DNA of 64,000 bases from Calvatia gigantea (Eukaryota > Basidiomycota > Agaricomycetes > Agaricales > Lycoperdaceae). The stretch covers positions 1,798,001-1,862,000 of the forward strand of contig JACAAK010000011.1 of the NCBI GenBank assembly GCA_025093985.1, written 5' to 3'. Positions 22,208 to 32,956 of this stretch are shown here, in pieces. A program made the position numbers and the translations under genes. Positions within the stretch are counted from its first letter, which is position 1, and every line of letters starts with the position of its first letter. Below the pieces are notes generated by a model that worked only from the letters and a program-made list of their open reading frames with translations, did no database searches and was not told the DNA's origin.

Positions 22208-24874
22208 CTAGGTTTCCCCGATATCGTTCTGACCCTTCCTTTTGCGAGAATGGCGTACCATAGATAGCATCGTCTGGAGTTCGGCTGCAGAATGTCATTC
22301 GTTATCGCTTAGCCCTAGTGTTCGGGGACAGGGATGTCTCAAAAGCTTACTCTCAAGCATATGTAAGAGTCTTCCCTCCCTGTGTGGCCCTTCATTGATT
22401 ACCAGCGCCTTGAGTGCATTGACATGAGATTGCACCTGCTCGCTTGTGAAAGTTGTGCTTAATTCAGCACTAATGGGTGGGTCTTTTTCATTTAGGAACG
22501 TTTCGCGAGCGGTTGGAGTCCCACCATCCTTGCCGTCGGCCCCACCTGTTTGCTGGTTGTCCGTTACTATCCTTGGCTCTGCCGCGAGAATAATATTTTT
22601 GTAACGCTCGGAATATCGATCAACAAGGACTAATTGGGCGCATCAGTCTCAGTGTCAACACAACGCGCAAACGATAGACTCACGAGAAACAAGGATAGTC
22701 ATTGTTCCGACTCCAAGCAGCGCCCAAAGAACGAAAAACGAACGCCCAGCCGGCGTTCGAGGGACAGGGTCGCCTGGTCTAATGATTAGCCTCTTGTCGC
22801 TAAACTGTTGAGGCAGATCACACCATAGCCGACTGTTGAGAAGGTAACAAAGCCTACACAAAGGTCAATAGACACGGGGAGCGGGCGGAGTTGGAAACGA
22901 ACAAAAATACAGAGATAGCCCGTATGACCATTTTTCCGTTGCAGTGAAAATCGCCGACCCGACCTAGCACAAGGGAAACTCATTGGTAACGAGGTTGGTC
23001 ATAACCGAAAAACTTACGAGCCAAAAAGTGAAGAATAAGGTTAATGCAATGACAACTCTTATCATTGACATCCTCTTTTCTTCTTCTTGTAATTCAGCAA
23101 CGGTCAACTCTGCGGAAGTTGGACCATTATGTCTACCCGTTCGTGAATGGGAGCCAATATTGGACAGGTCTTCCTCATCGTACCCTTGCCGTGTTGCAGT
23201 TTGGCCAGCACTGACTGCATATGCAAAGTTTCCAAGCACAGCAATCATGCGACCCAAATTATGATGCGTAGGAGACATTGGCTCCGGTCCTCCATCCAAG
23301 CCGTAATCATGATGGTTGTGATGATCTAGGTGATCTGGGTGTTGGGGTAAAATGTCTTGCAGTGGTGCGCCGGCTTCCATTGCTGCAGCTTGTAATTGAG
23401 CCTCGCACAACGCCTGTAAATTCAACCTCATTCGTCTCCTATGGTTGCCAGTATCCCTGCGCGTAGTTGAAGTCAATCTCCTCATGACGTCAGACCACCT
23501 CCACCATATTCGCCTCCATCTCCCGTTTCCTATTTCCATTTCTCTGGGCCACTCAGTCTCCTCGTCTTCATCCACGGGGACCCAAACAGGCAAATCTGCG
23601 TTCTCTAATCTCCATTTTACGGCCCCTAGCCATCTTTGCATGATCCGTTTCCTCTTGGTTCCCCGAATTCGAGTATATAGGCGGATTTGGATTGCTTCAA
23701 GTAAAGCTTCTCGAATAAGGCCGATTGCAATTGCGAGGATCAGGATCCCGCCAACAGTGTAGCAAGAAGAGAAGACGCGTGCGCCTGGAGTTTGAGGGTT
23801 GATGTCTCCAAACCCTAACAATCTCAAAGAGTGAGACCCTTCATATTTATTACCCAAAAAGTTACTCACCTATTGTTTCAATGCATACGACGGTGAAATA
23901 AAGAGCATCGATAAAAGAGAGAGATAATATATATGTGTGTACAATGGCTCCGAAAGCAACGTAACATAGCAGGACAATGACGATGACCGTGAGGGTGCGT
24001 TGCCTCTTCGTCAAACCACTCTCTGCAAGATAAAAGTAAGACTGAAGGTTGCTGAGTGCCAAGCAAAAAGTGCTCACTTTCCCTTTCTGAGGGCTCGGTC
24101 TTCCAATAATCCACCACGAGGGTTATATTGGTGATCAAGGAGGCGAAGGTGGAACACAGGGTCATCCAAAAGGCTTGACCCAGAATGAAGCCATCGTCCG
24201 TTTGGGTCTTGATGATGAAAATAATTATCGCGATGAGGTTCAGGGCATCTAAGAGAGGAAGTTTATGAGGGCTGTTCAAGGAATAAAAGGAGGAAAGTAC
24301 CGTGGGCGGTTAGAGCAAGGATACAGGAAAGCGTCATCTTCTTGACCGCCTTCTCGAAGAGGCGCACCAGGAGGCATATATTGGTGATTATAGCACAAGT
24401 GAGACTGATGCTAAGCATGGCTTCGAGGAAGGCCGGGTTGGCTTCGAATTCCACTATTTTATGTTCATCGTCAGTCCGAATATACCAGTGTTCTGTCAAT
24501 CCAGGCACCTCCAATAATATGGAGAACGGCACGAAAATGCTTGAGACCAAGGGAAGAAGTCGGACTTGGGTTGTTTCGGAGTCTGGTATAGAGTCAGTGG
24601 GTATCTCGAGGTCGCTTTGGCGTCGCTGTGGATCATGTCCAGAGGTGCTGTTGTTGCGACGTGTCATAGTCGTTTCGTCTGGGTCGTGGGTAGAGACAGG
24701 AAGAATGTATGCGTTTGTGGCATTTATATATGACCGTGCCCCATTGAATTGCTCATGCTGATGGTTTAACTCGTCTGCAGCTACCGTCACGCTCCCAAGC
24801 GCTATAGGATCGTTACTTTCATTCGATTTCCGCAGCAGCCAATACAATGGAGTCGCTAACGCAGCGAAGAGCAT
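22208..24874 (-). CDS. TOK1-type two-pore outward-rectifying K+ channel; frameshift in pore 2
   Basis: Fungal TOK channels have eight membrane spans and two pore loops and release K+ at the plasma membrane. From Met 24874 the N-terminal spans include YWLLRK, RLLPLVSSIFVPFSILLEVP, AIITNICLLVRLFEKAVKKM and DALNLIAIIIFIIKTQTDDG. The first pore is FTVVCIETIG joined over an intron to FGDINPQTPGARVF, giving selectivity filter TIGFGD. A long cytoplasmic loop (RRRMRLNLQAL, His/Asp-rich) follows. The second pore reads FVTFSTVGYG, and the following DLPQQFSDKRLIIRPGD ... PRTPAGRSFFVLWALLGVG lies in another frame. Dropping one GT from ggtgtgat (22819-22822) restores GYGD. C-terminal exons (VLVDRYSERYKNIILAAEP, LLHMLES) end at 22208. 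OPRT starts divergently 270 bp away. Confidence 0.85.
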
Positions 24875-25144
24875 ATATTGACAGCTTCTGTTGTGAACGC
24901 AACGGAAGGGTGCCTAAATGATCATGAAGTGTCCGTCGAGGCTGTAACGACCAGAGAGACAGGAAGATGATGATCGATGATCGATGAGGTCTGGTCTGGA
25001 GTTCGAGCCTGGATGTGTGGCTTATGAACAAGATAACGACAGCTCGACGTAATCAGGCCCTTCAGAACAATACTGCAGGAATTCGCACGTGACCTCGGGA
25101 GCCAATGGCTAAGATTAGATCGGAAAACTGACCAGTCTCCCGCA
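24875..25144. promoter_or_regulatory. divergent intergenic region TOK1 / OPRT
   Basis: 270 bp between the two start codons. It must hold both promoters. Partly retained, in diverged form, in the duplicated block around 31000-31230. No operator recognised. Confidence 0.4.
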
Positions 25145-25892
25145 ATGAACATCTCGCTCCCCGAGTACAAAACCCAGCTCATCGAGCATGCCATGGCTGT
25201 AGGTGCCCTCAAATTTGGCACCTTCACCCTCAAGTCAGGACGGTGTGTTGCTCAGTCATCTAATCAACCCAACAGACGATCCGAATCACACAATCAGCAT
25301 CTCACCCTATTTTTTCAATGCCGGGCTATTATGTACGGGGCCGATCCTTGCCACCCTGGCAGGGGCATATGCTGCGACGATCGTGGATGCACAATCTCCA
25401 AGTCAGAACCCAAATCCTCTCCCCAGTTTCGAGGTTCTTTTCGGGCCTGCATACAAAGGCATCCCTTTTGCTTCCACAACGGCACTCCTACTATATACCC
25501 AACACAAAATACCAGTAGGATTTGCCTATGATAGAAAAGAAGCGAAGGACCATGGAGAGGGTGGAAAGATGGTTGGTGTTACCGTGCAAGCAAAAAAGGT
25601 AGTCATCCTTGACGATGTTATGACTTCGGGTAAAGCTGTGCGCGGGGCGATAGAGATGGTCAAGGAGAACGGTGGGGAAGTCGTTGGTGTTATCCAGGCT
25701 CTTGATCGCGAAGAGGTTGGCCAAGATGGGGTTAGCAGCACTGTGAAAGAGGTCGAGGGCCTCGCCGGCGAGGGTCGGGTGCGATCGATTCTGAAGATGC
25801 AGGATCTCATGGTTTGGCTGAAGAAGAATGGTATGCAGCAGGAGTTGGAGGATATGCACAAATACTGGCAAAAGTACGGATTAAAGAACTAA
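25145..25892 (+). CDS. ura5: orotate phosphoribosyltransferase (OPRT)
   Basis: Cytosolic enzyme of de novo pyrimidine synthesis: orotate + PRPP gives OMP + PPi. Exons 25145-25242 and 25298-25892 make 231 codons (230 residues), the normal fungal OPRT length. N terminus YKTQLIEHAMAVGALKFGTF and TLKSGR ISPYFFNAGLLCTG matches the family (FxLKSGRxSPYFFNAG). The orotate loop region is FGPAYKGIPFASTTALLLYT, and KVVILDDVMTSGKAVRGAIE is the PRPP-binding motif (VxxxDDVxTxG). Frame is intact with all key residues visible. Three decayed copies of parts of this gene lie downstream (29390, 31231, 35450), so this is the only functional-looking copy here. It converges with the flavin-reductase-like gene at 25975. 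Confidence 0.96.
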
Positions 25893-25974
25893 TTTTGTTA
25901 ACGGAGGGGATAGCCGGGGTATTCAAATCATAGTCCTTTATCTAATAATTTAAGTTCTCCCATCCTACGACCCA

Positions 25975-27147
25975 TCAAGCGGACGTGTTTGCTCCCCTGT
26001 CTTCTTCGACAATGTTCTCCTCATTCTTTATTAATTTTTTCCTTCCAGATGCGACAGCCTCCCCCAAGGTCTTCCTTACTTCGTCCACGATGTTCGACCA
26101 CCTCGGCACAGGGATCCGGAATCCCTCAACCAACCTTCCAAATGAGACGTCTCCCAGCCTCGACACTGGCATCAACTTTGCTATATCGACAACACCACGC
26201 TCGTTTAAAATATCCTTGCGGATGTGAATATACTTCACTGTTCCAAGGATGAGCGTATTGGTTGCCTTGATCGTATCAGGTGAAATAATGTCGACATAGT
26301 GCAGAAGCTGGAATACGACATTATTATCACGGTGACCTGATTTAATTCATCCGAGACAAACCTCGCATTCCATCGAAAAAGCGCTTTCTTTGACGCGAGG
26401 CGCCTTAACGTAAATCTAGCGCGGAAATGCCGTGAGTAATCCTGCGACTCAGGCGATAAGAGGATACTCACACTGGGTTCTTTTGTGAGCCCGCTTAGTG
26501 GCCATTCATCCACCTCAGGAGGGGCATCTACTGAGCAAACATTCGCATTCTGGACCCACGGTTCACTGATTATATTGACAGTGAAGCCCTTTGTTGCACG
26601 AATATTCCTCGCAGTATCGCTGAGTCTCGTTTCACGGAGGGAGCAAGAGATAGAGATGACAGGAGGATCAGCGGCGACCTGTTGATTCTATTCAGTATTT
26701 GCACATCAACTCCCAAGAAAAATATTTGCCTGGTTGAACCAACTAGTGGCATGGTCGATGTCAACTCTACCAAGTGCTTGGGACCTGTAACTTACCTGAA
26801 GCATCCTAAATTCCCACTCCCGTCTTGAGAAACTGACGAGACGAACGCAATAGGGCGGGGAATAACACCGCTGATCATGATTTTGTAGACTTCCGTGAGA
26901 CTGTACGCTCGTAGGTCAACAAAAATAACTTAGAACGAAAGAAATTCCTGGTGGGTAATACGAACTTCGTGTTTGACGTGTCGATGATCTGCCAGCCACT
27001 TTCCAATCCTTTCAGCCATTCTCGCCCTTGTGGTGTTCCGTCAACCCTTTGGCCCAACTTCCAGCTGGGGTTAGGAGGTTCACTAAATTTGTACTTGGTA
27101 CTATGGTTGAAGGAGGGGTAGGTTTGGGAAAGAGAGCCGGATGGCAT
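25975..27147 (-). CDS. flavin reductase-like domain protein, copy A
   Basis: FMN-binding split-barrel (flavin reductase-like) protein; such enzymes bind FMN and use NAD(P)H or act as small oxidoreductases. From Met 27147: SEPPNPSWKLGQRVDGTPQG, WLKGLESGWQIIDTSNT, then the domain core EVYKIMISGVIPRPIAFVSS, VSQDGSGNLGCF, FNQ, VAADPPVISISCSLRETRLS, TKGFTVNIISEPWVQNANVC, VDEWPLSGLTKEPS, KAPRVKESAFSMECE, LLHYVDIISPDTIKATNTLI and RLGDVSFGRLVEGFRIPVPR, stop at 25975. PRPIAFVSS, DPPxISIS and ESAFSMECE are typical core motifs. Six to seven exons, all in frame. One intron (after FNQ) starts with GC rather than GT; copies B and C have GT there. First of three paralogs. Confidence 0.85.
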
Positions 27148-27409
27148 ATTGCCTCAAGAAATGTCGAAATGACACAGGGGGGGAAGGGGGAGTAAGGGAT
27201 TGTCAATGATTACTGGGGCTCGTTGCAGGTATTCAGGCTATTTAAGTTGGAAGCCGAACACTTGTGACGAAATATCAACACTGGCGTCAGTTATATCACC
27301 AGATGGAATACGATCCGGTAGCTGATTTAGTTTCCCTCAAGCAAAGATCAGACGGTTACCTCCGGAAGGACAGTCAAATCGTTTCAGAAACTTTGCCCCA
27401 TGTGACGAG

Positions 27410-27612
27410 AGACATGAATAAATGGTCATGAAGATGTCGGATTTCGAAGAGGCCCTCGATTGTTTGCAGCTCGATCCAAAACAAGGGACGCAACTCTCCA
27501 AGGCCGTAAAACCGTCTTTCCCGGGATAGTCTGGATTCATGGAGCGGCAGGAGTTGGAAAATCCGCAATTATGCAAACCCTTGCTGAAGCTGAAGAATCA
27601 CGGTTATCATAG
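27410..27612 (+). pseudogene. NACHT NTPase fragment (P-loop only)
   Basis: Plus-strand reading gives GIVWIHGAAGVGKSAIMQTL followed by AEAEESRL and a stop, a Walker A P-loop (GAAGVGKSA) in the context typical of agaric NACHT proteins. The preceding 100 bp give SDFEEALDCLQLDPKQGTQL in another frame. No Walker B or downstream NACHT sequence follows, so it is a relic. The equivalent position in the second duplication unit (about 33230-33330) has lost even this motif. Confidence 0.55.
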
Positions 27613-29389
27613 GTTTCTCATTTCCTCATGCTTTTTACATCTTTCTGTCTTTCTTTATATCCCTGCTTTCAATAGGCTCCAAACACTCCGAGGCAAGGAC
27701 GCTCTCAGAAAATCATTTACATTCCGTAGAGTGGAGCACCCCTCCCCCTGGCAAATTCATTTTCTCCGTTCACCGAAGTAATTTTATCAGCAGGGGTTCG
27801 GGTTCTCGTGTATTTCTGGGTAGTAGAAACAATCACGATTCATTTCGACAGATCTCCACGGCTGTTGATGCCGTTCCAAGTTCATCTTCAGCAAAAGTCG
27901 TCAATGTGCTCTTGCCTACGTGAATAGATCTGTTCATTTTACCTTCTATGAAATGCAAGCGAGAAGAACGTTCCTTTGAAGTGAGAAGGTAGAGCGACAA
28001 CACAGACGTTGAGTAGGTACGGGTTCGACAAGGCGGTCGTGGCCCGGGACACGGGAAGGTGAGGTCGGATCCGAAGCTTGAAATTTAGGTTTTGGACAAG
28101 GATGTAGTGCTGACTGGGGTTAAAATTAAATCTATCATGTGTGATTCATACGTCAGGGGCGTTCCTGGCCGCGGAGAATTCAACGACAGTGTATAAAAAG
28201 CATCCAATCAGTACGGCGGCCTCAATGATGTACCTCTACATCCGCTCGCACGGATAACCAGTGGCCACTTTGCTCCAGATGAAGAATTCCAGCTCAGCGC
28301 TGATTTGGCATCGCCCGAAATTGGCGTTTTCACATCCGTGTCAAGGTGGTGGATTTTCCAAATGTGCCGCCAAGAAACCAAGAGCCAACAAGTGCTACCA
28401 GGTCCTGTCGTGATTCTTCTTTCAAGGCGAGCCTTCAGCGCTTCAGCTGAGACAATTGCACAGGGTATTGGCTAAAATGTTCATCCTCTGCCGGATTTCG
28501 GGCTCGTTTTGGCAGGCTTGCCCATGACTCAAACACCACAAACCAGAATCAAAGGGAATGTTATGTGACCGAGCGCCGGGGAACGCGATACGGAGTATCG
28601 TAGTTCCCGGGGCGGCATTTCGTAGTTTAAGCATCGGGGTACGCTTCGGCATTTACACAGGTGTGCGGGTATGTTATACGGGCTGTCCACCTACTTCAAC
28701 GAGACATGTTCGTGCATGTGGGTAACTGTTTCCATCACATCAATACGCAGCCCATAACGGCATCCCTCATCACTCAAACCCACTCATCACTCCGTGCCCC
28801 ACGAGAGAAAAGGGGGATATCCTGCCGCTTTGTCCAATGCAGCGCAGGACAGATATACTTTGGTTATTACTACAAAACAGCTGTCCCCTCTGAGAGTGTA
28901 ATATTTCCATCATCCAAATCCGTGAAAGTCACCACAACATACACCGGAAATCTCGGAGGTACGGTACCTCCAGACACAACAACCTCAGAGGGGAATACTC
29001 CGAAGAGAACGAGGGGTAACCGGAGACCGACCAGTCGCCATTCGCACGTAGTCTTAACCCACGCTCCTTTGAATTTCCTTCGCTTGTTCATGGGTATTTT
29101 ATTTCGTTTCTCCTTATGCTCCTATGCTCGTTAGATTGTGATTCATCATCATTTCTTCACCGCAGACTAGTTTAATTTTTGGATTGTTTCTGCAACAAGC
29201 ACTACTCATTTAGGTAGGCCCGTATATGAATAACGTCCTGAGTAATGGCGTCGATGAACTTCCATTTCTGAGCCGCTGCAGGGAAATCCCCTGAACCCCA
29301 TCACGTGACCATGGAATGGGCAGGCGGAGGTTTGGCTCTCCTGGAGTTGGTGTTCTCTAACTGTTGGTTACTTGAGCCCGATTTTTTTG
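27613..29389. other. duplicated spacer, no gene recognised
   Basis: About 1.8 kb that recurs in diverged form at 33600-35450, for example the blocks at 28385-28700 against 34190-34560 and 28740-28870 against 34720-34860. Open frames (such as 28661-29134, plus) are not preserved between the two copies, which argues against coding. Confidence 0.5.
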
Positions 29390-29765
29390 GAGCCACACAT
29401 CTACTCAGAGTCCTCCAGATTCCCTTCGTTGCCTGATGAAGACCGAACAGTTGCGGGACCCTCGGGTTTCTCCCAGACATGCATCAGTTCCTATGGACGC
29501 CGGTGTTCACAGATACAACCCAAATCTAGCGCGAAGCAGTATGGGAAGGAATTTACTTGGGTGCACACTTCCCAGCAACGGGGTATCGGCTAACTACGAG
29601 ATATAATACCCGAGTTGGATTACCTATAGGAGAAGACAGTGGGAAAGGGGGTGAGATGGTTGGTGTGTTTACATAAGGGAAGGACGGTAGTCATTTTCAG
29701 TGATGCGATTCATTCGGCCAAAACTGTGGAGGGAATTACCGTCAGAAACCAGTCGTGAGGAAAAC
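29390..29765 (+). pseudogene. OPRT remnant (unit 2 start)
   Basis: Nucleotide similarity to OPRT exon 2 from its middle (about 25370) to the PRPP motif. It includes GGGGGTGAGATGGTTGGTGT and GGTAGTCATTTTCAGTGATG, matching the OPRT stretches for GGKMVGV and VVILDDV. Frame is destroyed by indels and stops. A sister remnant lies at 35450-35800. Confidence 0.6.
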
Positions 29766-29782
29766 CTGGTTAGGTTCAAATT

Positions 29783-31100
29783 CCACTATCTTATGTATGT
29801 TCATCGTCTGTCCGAATATACCAGTGTTCTGCCAACCCAAACACCTCCAATAAGATGGAAAACGGCACGAAGATGCTCAAGACCAAGAAAAGAAGTCGGA
29901 CTTGGGTTGTTCCGGAGTCCGGTGTTGGGTCAGTGGGTATTTCGGGATCATTTTGGCGTCGCTATGGATCGCTTTTTTTCTTTTTGTTTAAATCATGAAT
30001 TACGATGCGGGGCGCTCGGGCAGTCCACGGTCAGTCGTCGCCGCAGGATCGCGTCGGTAGATTGTGACTAGGGCTCAGTGTGAGAATTCAACATTAGCAA
30101 ACATCAGTTTCCAAATATGGTTTTAAACCGTTTGCAAACACGTTTGAAATTAAGACCCAAATTTCACCGGTTTTTTATTGTAAGAAATTCCAAAACCATG
30201 CAGGCGTTCCCATGGCTAATGGCCAACTGATAACGATAGATTGTCCTTTGTCCGTGTCTTATACCCAGCCCGATAACAAGTCGCGATGGCATTAGAACCG
30301 GACCATGACTTTGACGTCATCCTATCCCGGCTCGGAGTCCTTCTCTCGCAACTACCGGCTCAACTACCTGAGCCTCTGCCACATCATTGTCCACCAACCA
30401 AGCCGGTGTCACGCCGCCATTGGTGGGGCATCTTTTCGTCGATCCACTCATTGATTTAGGGTCGGCTGCACTCCGTGACATGCTTTCCGATATGCCACTC
30501 CTCACATTGGATGATTTCGAGACGGATGGTGAATGTAGTGGGTCAGGTGACAGCTCGAGGGATGGGAAACGAGAGGTAAACTGGAATTGGTGAAGATATT
30601 TTTTTTGTAACGTACAATAAATTAAAAACCCATGTTTGAAAACATTTCTTGCCTGTTTTTAATGTAAGTTACCGAATGTTTTGAAACATGGTGATAAAAG
30701 GGAGTTAGTAACCAAATGTTTGCAAACGTTGTAAGATATTCCTCGGGAATTTCACACCGAGCCCTAATTGTGACACAGTCCTTTCAGGGTCGTGAGGAAC
30801 GTATGCGTTTGTGGCACCTTCCATGAGCATGCCCTATTGAATTGCTCACGTTGACGGTTTGTCTCGTCTGCATCCACCGTCACGCTCTCAGGTACTGTGG
30901 GATCGTTTATTTCATTCGAGCTCTGCAGGGGAGGGTCAATATAACGGAGTAGCCAATACAGCGAAGAGCATGTATTGCTGGTTTCTGTCGGGAATGGAAC
31001 GGAAGAGTGCTCAAATGACCATGAAATGCCTGCCGAAGGGGAAGCAAGCAGAGAGAGAGGAAGATGTGGTCCGGTCTGGAGCTCGGGCCTGTGAGCCAAC
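29783..31100 (-). pseudogene. TOK1 5'-part remnant, interrupted by an hAT element
   Basis: 29783-29975 matches the TOK1 N-terminal exon around 24447-24640 (same order, many substitutions). The copy resumes at about 30775 and runs to 31100, matching 24690-25010 including the N-terminal YWLLR codons. Between the parts sit about 90 bp of unrelated sequence and a 698-bp transposable element with target duplication. No open frame across the whole, so it is dead. Confidence 0.65.
30069..30766. mobile_element. hAT-type non-autonomous element (698 bp)
   Basis: Terminal inverted repeats TAGGGCTCAGTGTGA (left) and, on the other strand, TAGGGCTCGGTGTGA (right), 14 of 15 identical. Both ends are flanked by the perfect 8-bp direct repeat ATTGTGAC (30061-30068 and 30767-30774), which fits the hAT target pattern nTnnnnAn. 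Subterminal palindromes GTTTGCAAAC lie at 30130-30139 and 30718-30727. No transposase is encoded; the longest internal frame (30387-30593) has no domain. It is inserted in the decayed TOK1 copy and is absent from the corresponding place in the intact gene. Confidence 0.88.
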
Positions 31101-31230
31101 GACAGTTCGACATAATTAAGGTCTTGGGACGAAGAGGGATTCGAGAGAAAGGATGAGAACAAAGAACAGGAATCGGAGCTGACCTGAAGGCTCAGAACGA
31201 TAAGTAAATGTCCGGAAGCGCGAGGGAATA

Positions 31231-31702
31231 ATGCGCGAGCTTTCGGGGGTTGACGTTCGTGAGGAGGATGGATCCCGGGACTTAGTGCTGGGCTATTATG
31301 TACGGGACCAACCCTTACCAGCATTACCAATTGGGCAGGCATATGCTGCGACAATTGCGGATGCACAATCCATAGACTCAAATCTAAATACTCTTCCCAG
31401 TTTTGAGGTCTTTTTCGGGCCTCGACGATGTCATGACCTCGGTTAAAGCGGTGTGCGGAGCGATAGAGACGGTCAAGGAGAACGGTGAGGAAGTCGTTGG
31501 TGTTGGTGTTATCCAGGTTCCTGCTCGCGAAGAGGGTGGTCATGGTTAGTGGCACTGTGAAAGAGGTCGAGGGCCTCGTCGGTGAGAATGGGGCGATCGA
31601 TTTTGAAGATGGGGGATTCCATAGCTTGATTGGAGAAGAATGGTATGCGGCAGGTGTTGGAAGATATGCATAATATTGGCGAAGGTATGGATTAAAGAAC
31701 TA
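31231..31702 (+). pseudogene. OPRT remnant (unit 2)
   Basis: Matches OPRT exon 2 from LLCTGP... (here GYYVRDQPLPALPIGQAYAA) through DAQSIDSNLNTLPSFEVFFG. It then jumps by an internal deletion to the PRPP-motif codons (DDVMTSV) and the C-terminal GTVKEVEGLVGEN. The orotate-loop region is deleted and frames shift at least twice. Exon 1 is not recognisable. It sits exactly where OPRT should be relative to flavin reductase copy B. Confidence 0.8.
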
Positions 31703-31788
31703 ATGGCTTTAATAGCTGGGATAGGAGGATAGTCGAGATCTTTAAATCACAATATCCAATAACTGAAGTTGCCCCATTACACGGGGTA

Positions 31789-32956
31789 TCAAGCGGACGC
31801 ACTTGCTCCCTTGTCTTCCCCAACGACATTCTCCTCGTTCTTATTTAATTTCTTCCTCCCAGAAGCGACATCCTCCCCCAAAGTCTGCCTCACCTCGTCC
31901 GCGAGGTTTGACCAACTTGGTACAGGGATCCGGAATCCCTCAACCAACCTTCCAAATGAGACGTCTCCCAACCTCGACACTGGCATTAGCTTTGCTATGT
32001 CGACAACACCACGCTCATTTATAACATCCTTGCGGAGGTGGATGTACCTCACTACTCCAAGGATGAGCGTATTGGTCGCCTTGATCGTATCAGGCTGAAT
32101 GATATCTACGTAGTTCAGAAGCTGGGTTATGACGTTACCACCATGGTTGGAAATAGTTGACCCAAGACAAACCTCGCATTCCATCGAAAAAGCGCTTTCT
32201 TTGACGCGAGGCGCCTTAACGAAAGTCTGGCATGGGCATGCCGTGAGCACCCCAGCTACACAAGCGATAAGAGGAATCTCACACTGGGCTCTTTCGTTAA
32301 CCCACTTAGTGGCCATTCATCCACCTCAGGAGGGGCATCTACTGAGCAAACATTCGCATTCTGGACCCACGGTTCACTGATTATATTGACAGTGAAGCCC
32401 TTTGTTGCACGAATATTCCTCGCAGTATCGCTGAGTCTCGTTTCACGGTGGGAGCAAGATATAGAGATGACAGGAGGGTCAGTAGCGACCTGTTAATTCC
32501 TTTTAAGCTGTGCGCCAACACCTGAGAAAGATATCTACCTGGTTGAACCAACTAATGGAATAATCAGTATCAACTCTGCCAGGTGCTCGGGATGTGAGAT
32601 GTACCTGAAACATCCTAGGTTTCCAACCCCGTCTTGAGAAACTGACGAGACGAATGCAATCGGACGGGGAATAATGCCGCTAGTCATGATATGGTAGACT
32701 TTTGTGAGGCTGTGCGCTCGCAGGTCAATATAAATATCCTAGAACGAGAGAGATTTCTGGAAAGTAGTACAAACTTCGCGTTTGACACATCAATGGTTTG
32801 CCAACCGGAGTCCAACCCTTTTAGCCATTCTCGTCCTTGTGGTGTTGCTTCAACCTTTTGGCCCAACTTCCAGCTAGGGTTAGGAGGTTCGCTCATTTTG
32901 TATTTGGTGCCATGAGCAAAGGGGGGGTAGGTTTGGGAATAAGATCCGGATGGCAT
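31789..32956 (-). CDS. flavin reductase-like domain protein, copy B
   Basis: Second paralog with the same exon layout as copy A. Met 32956: SEPPNPSWKLGQKVEATPQG, WLKGLDSGWQTIDVSNAK, then LTKVYHIMTSGIIPRPIAFV, SSVSQDGVGNLGCF, a canonical GT-AG intron after FNQ, DPPVISISC, VKAPRVKESAFSMECE, LLNYVDIIQPDTIKATNTLI, RLGDVSFGRLVEGFRIPVPS and stop at 31789. The frame appears open throughout, and core residues match copy A closely (most changes are conservative). Its neighbours in the unit (OPRT, TOK1) are dead, so retention of this gene suggests selection or a more recent origin. Confidence 0.8.

Noticed and set aside
28661..29134. 157-codon plus frame
   Set aside because: The homologous stretch in the second duplication unit (about 34560-35090) does not preserve the frame.
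30387..30593. 68-codon frame inside the hAT element
   Set aside because: No transposase or other domain; too short to support as a gene.
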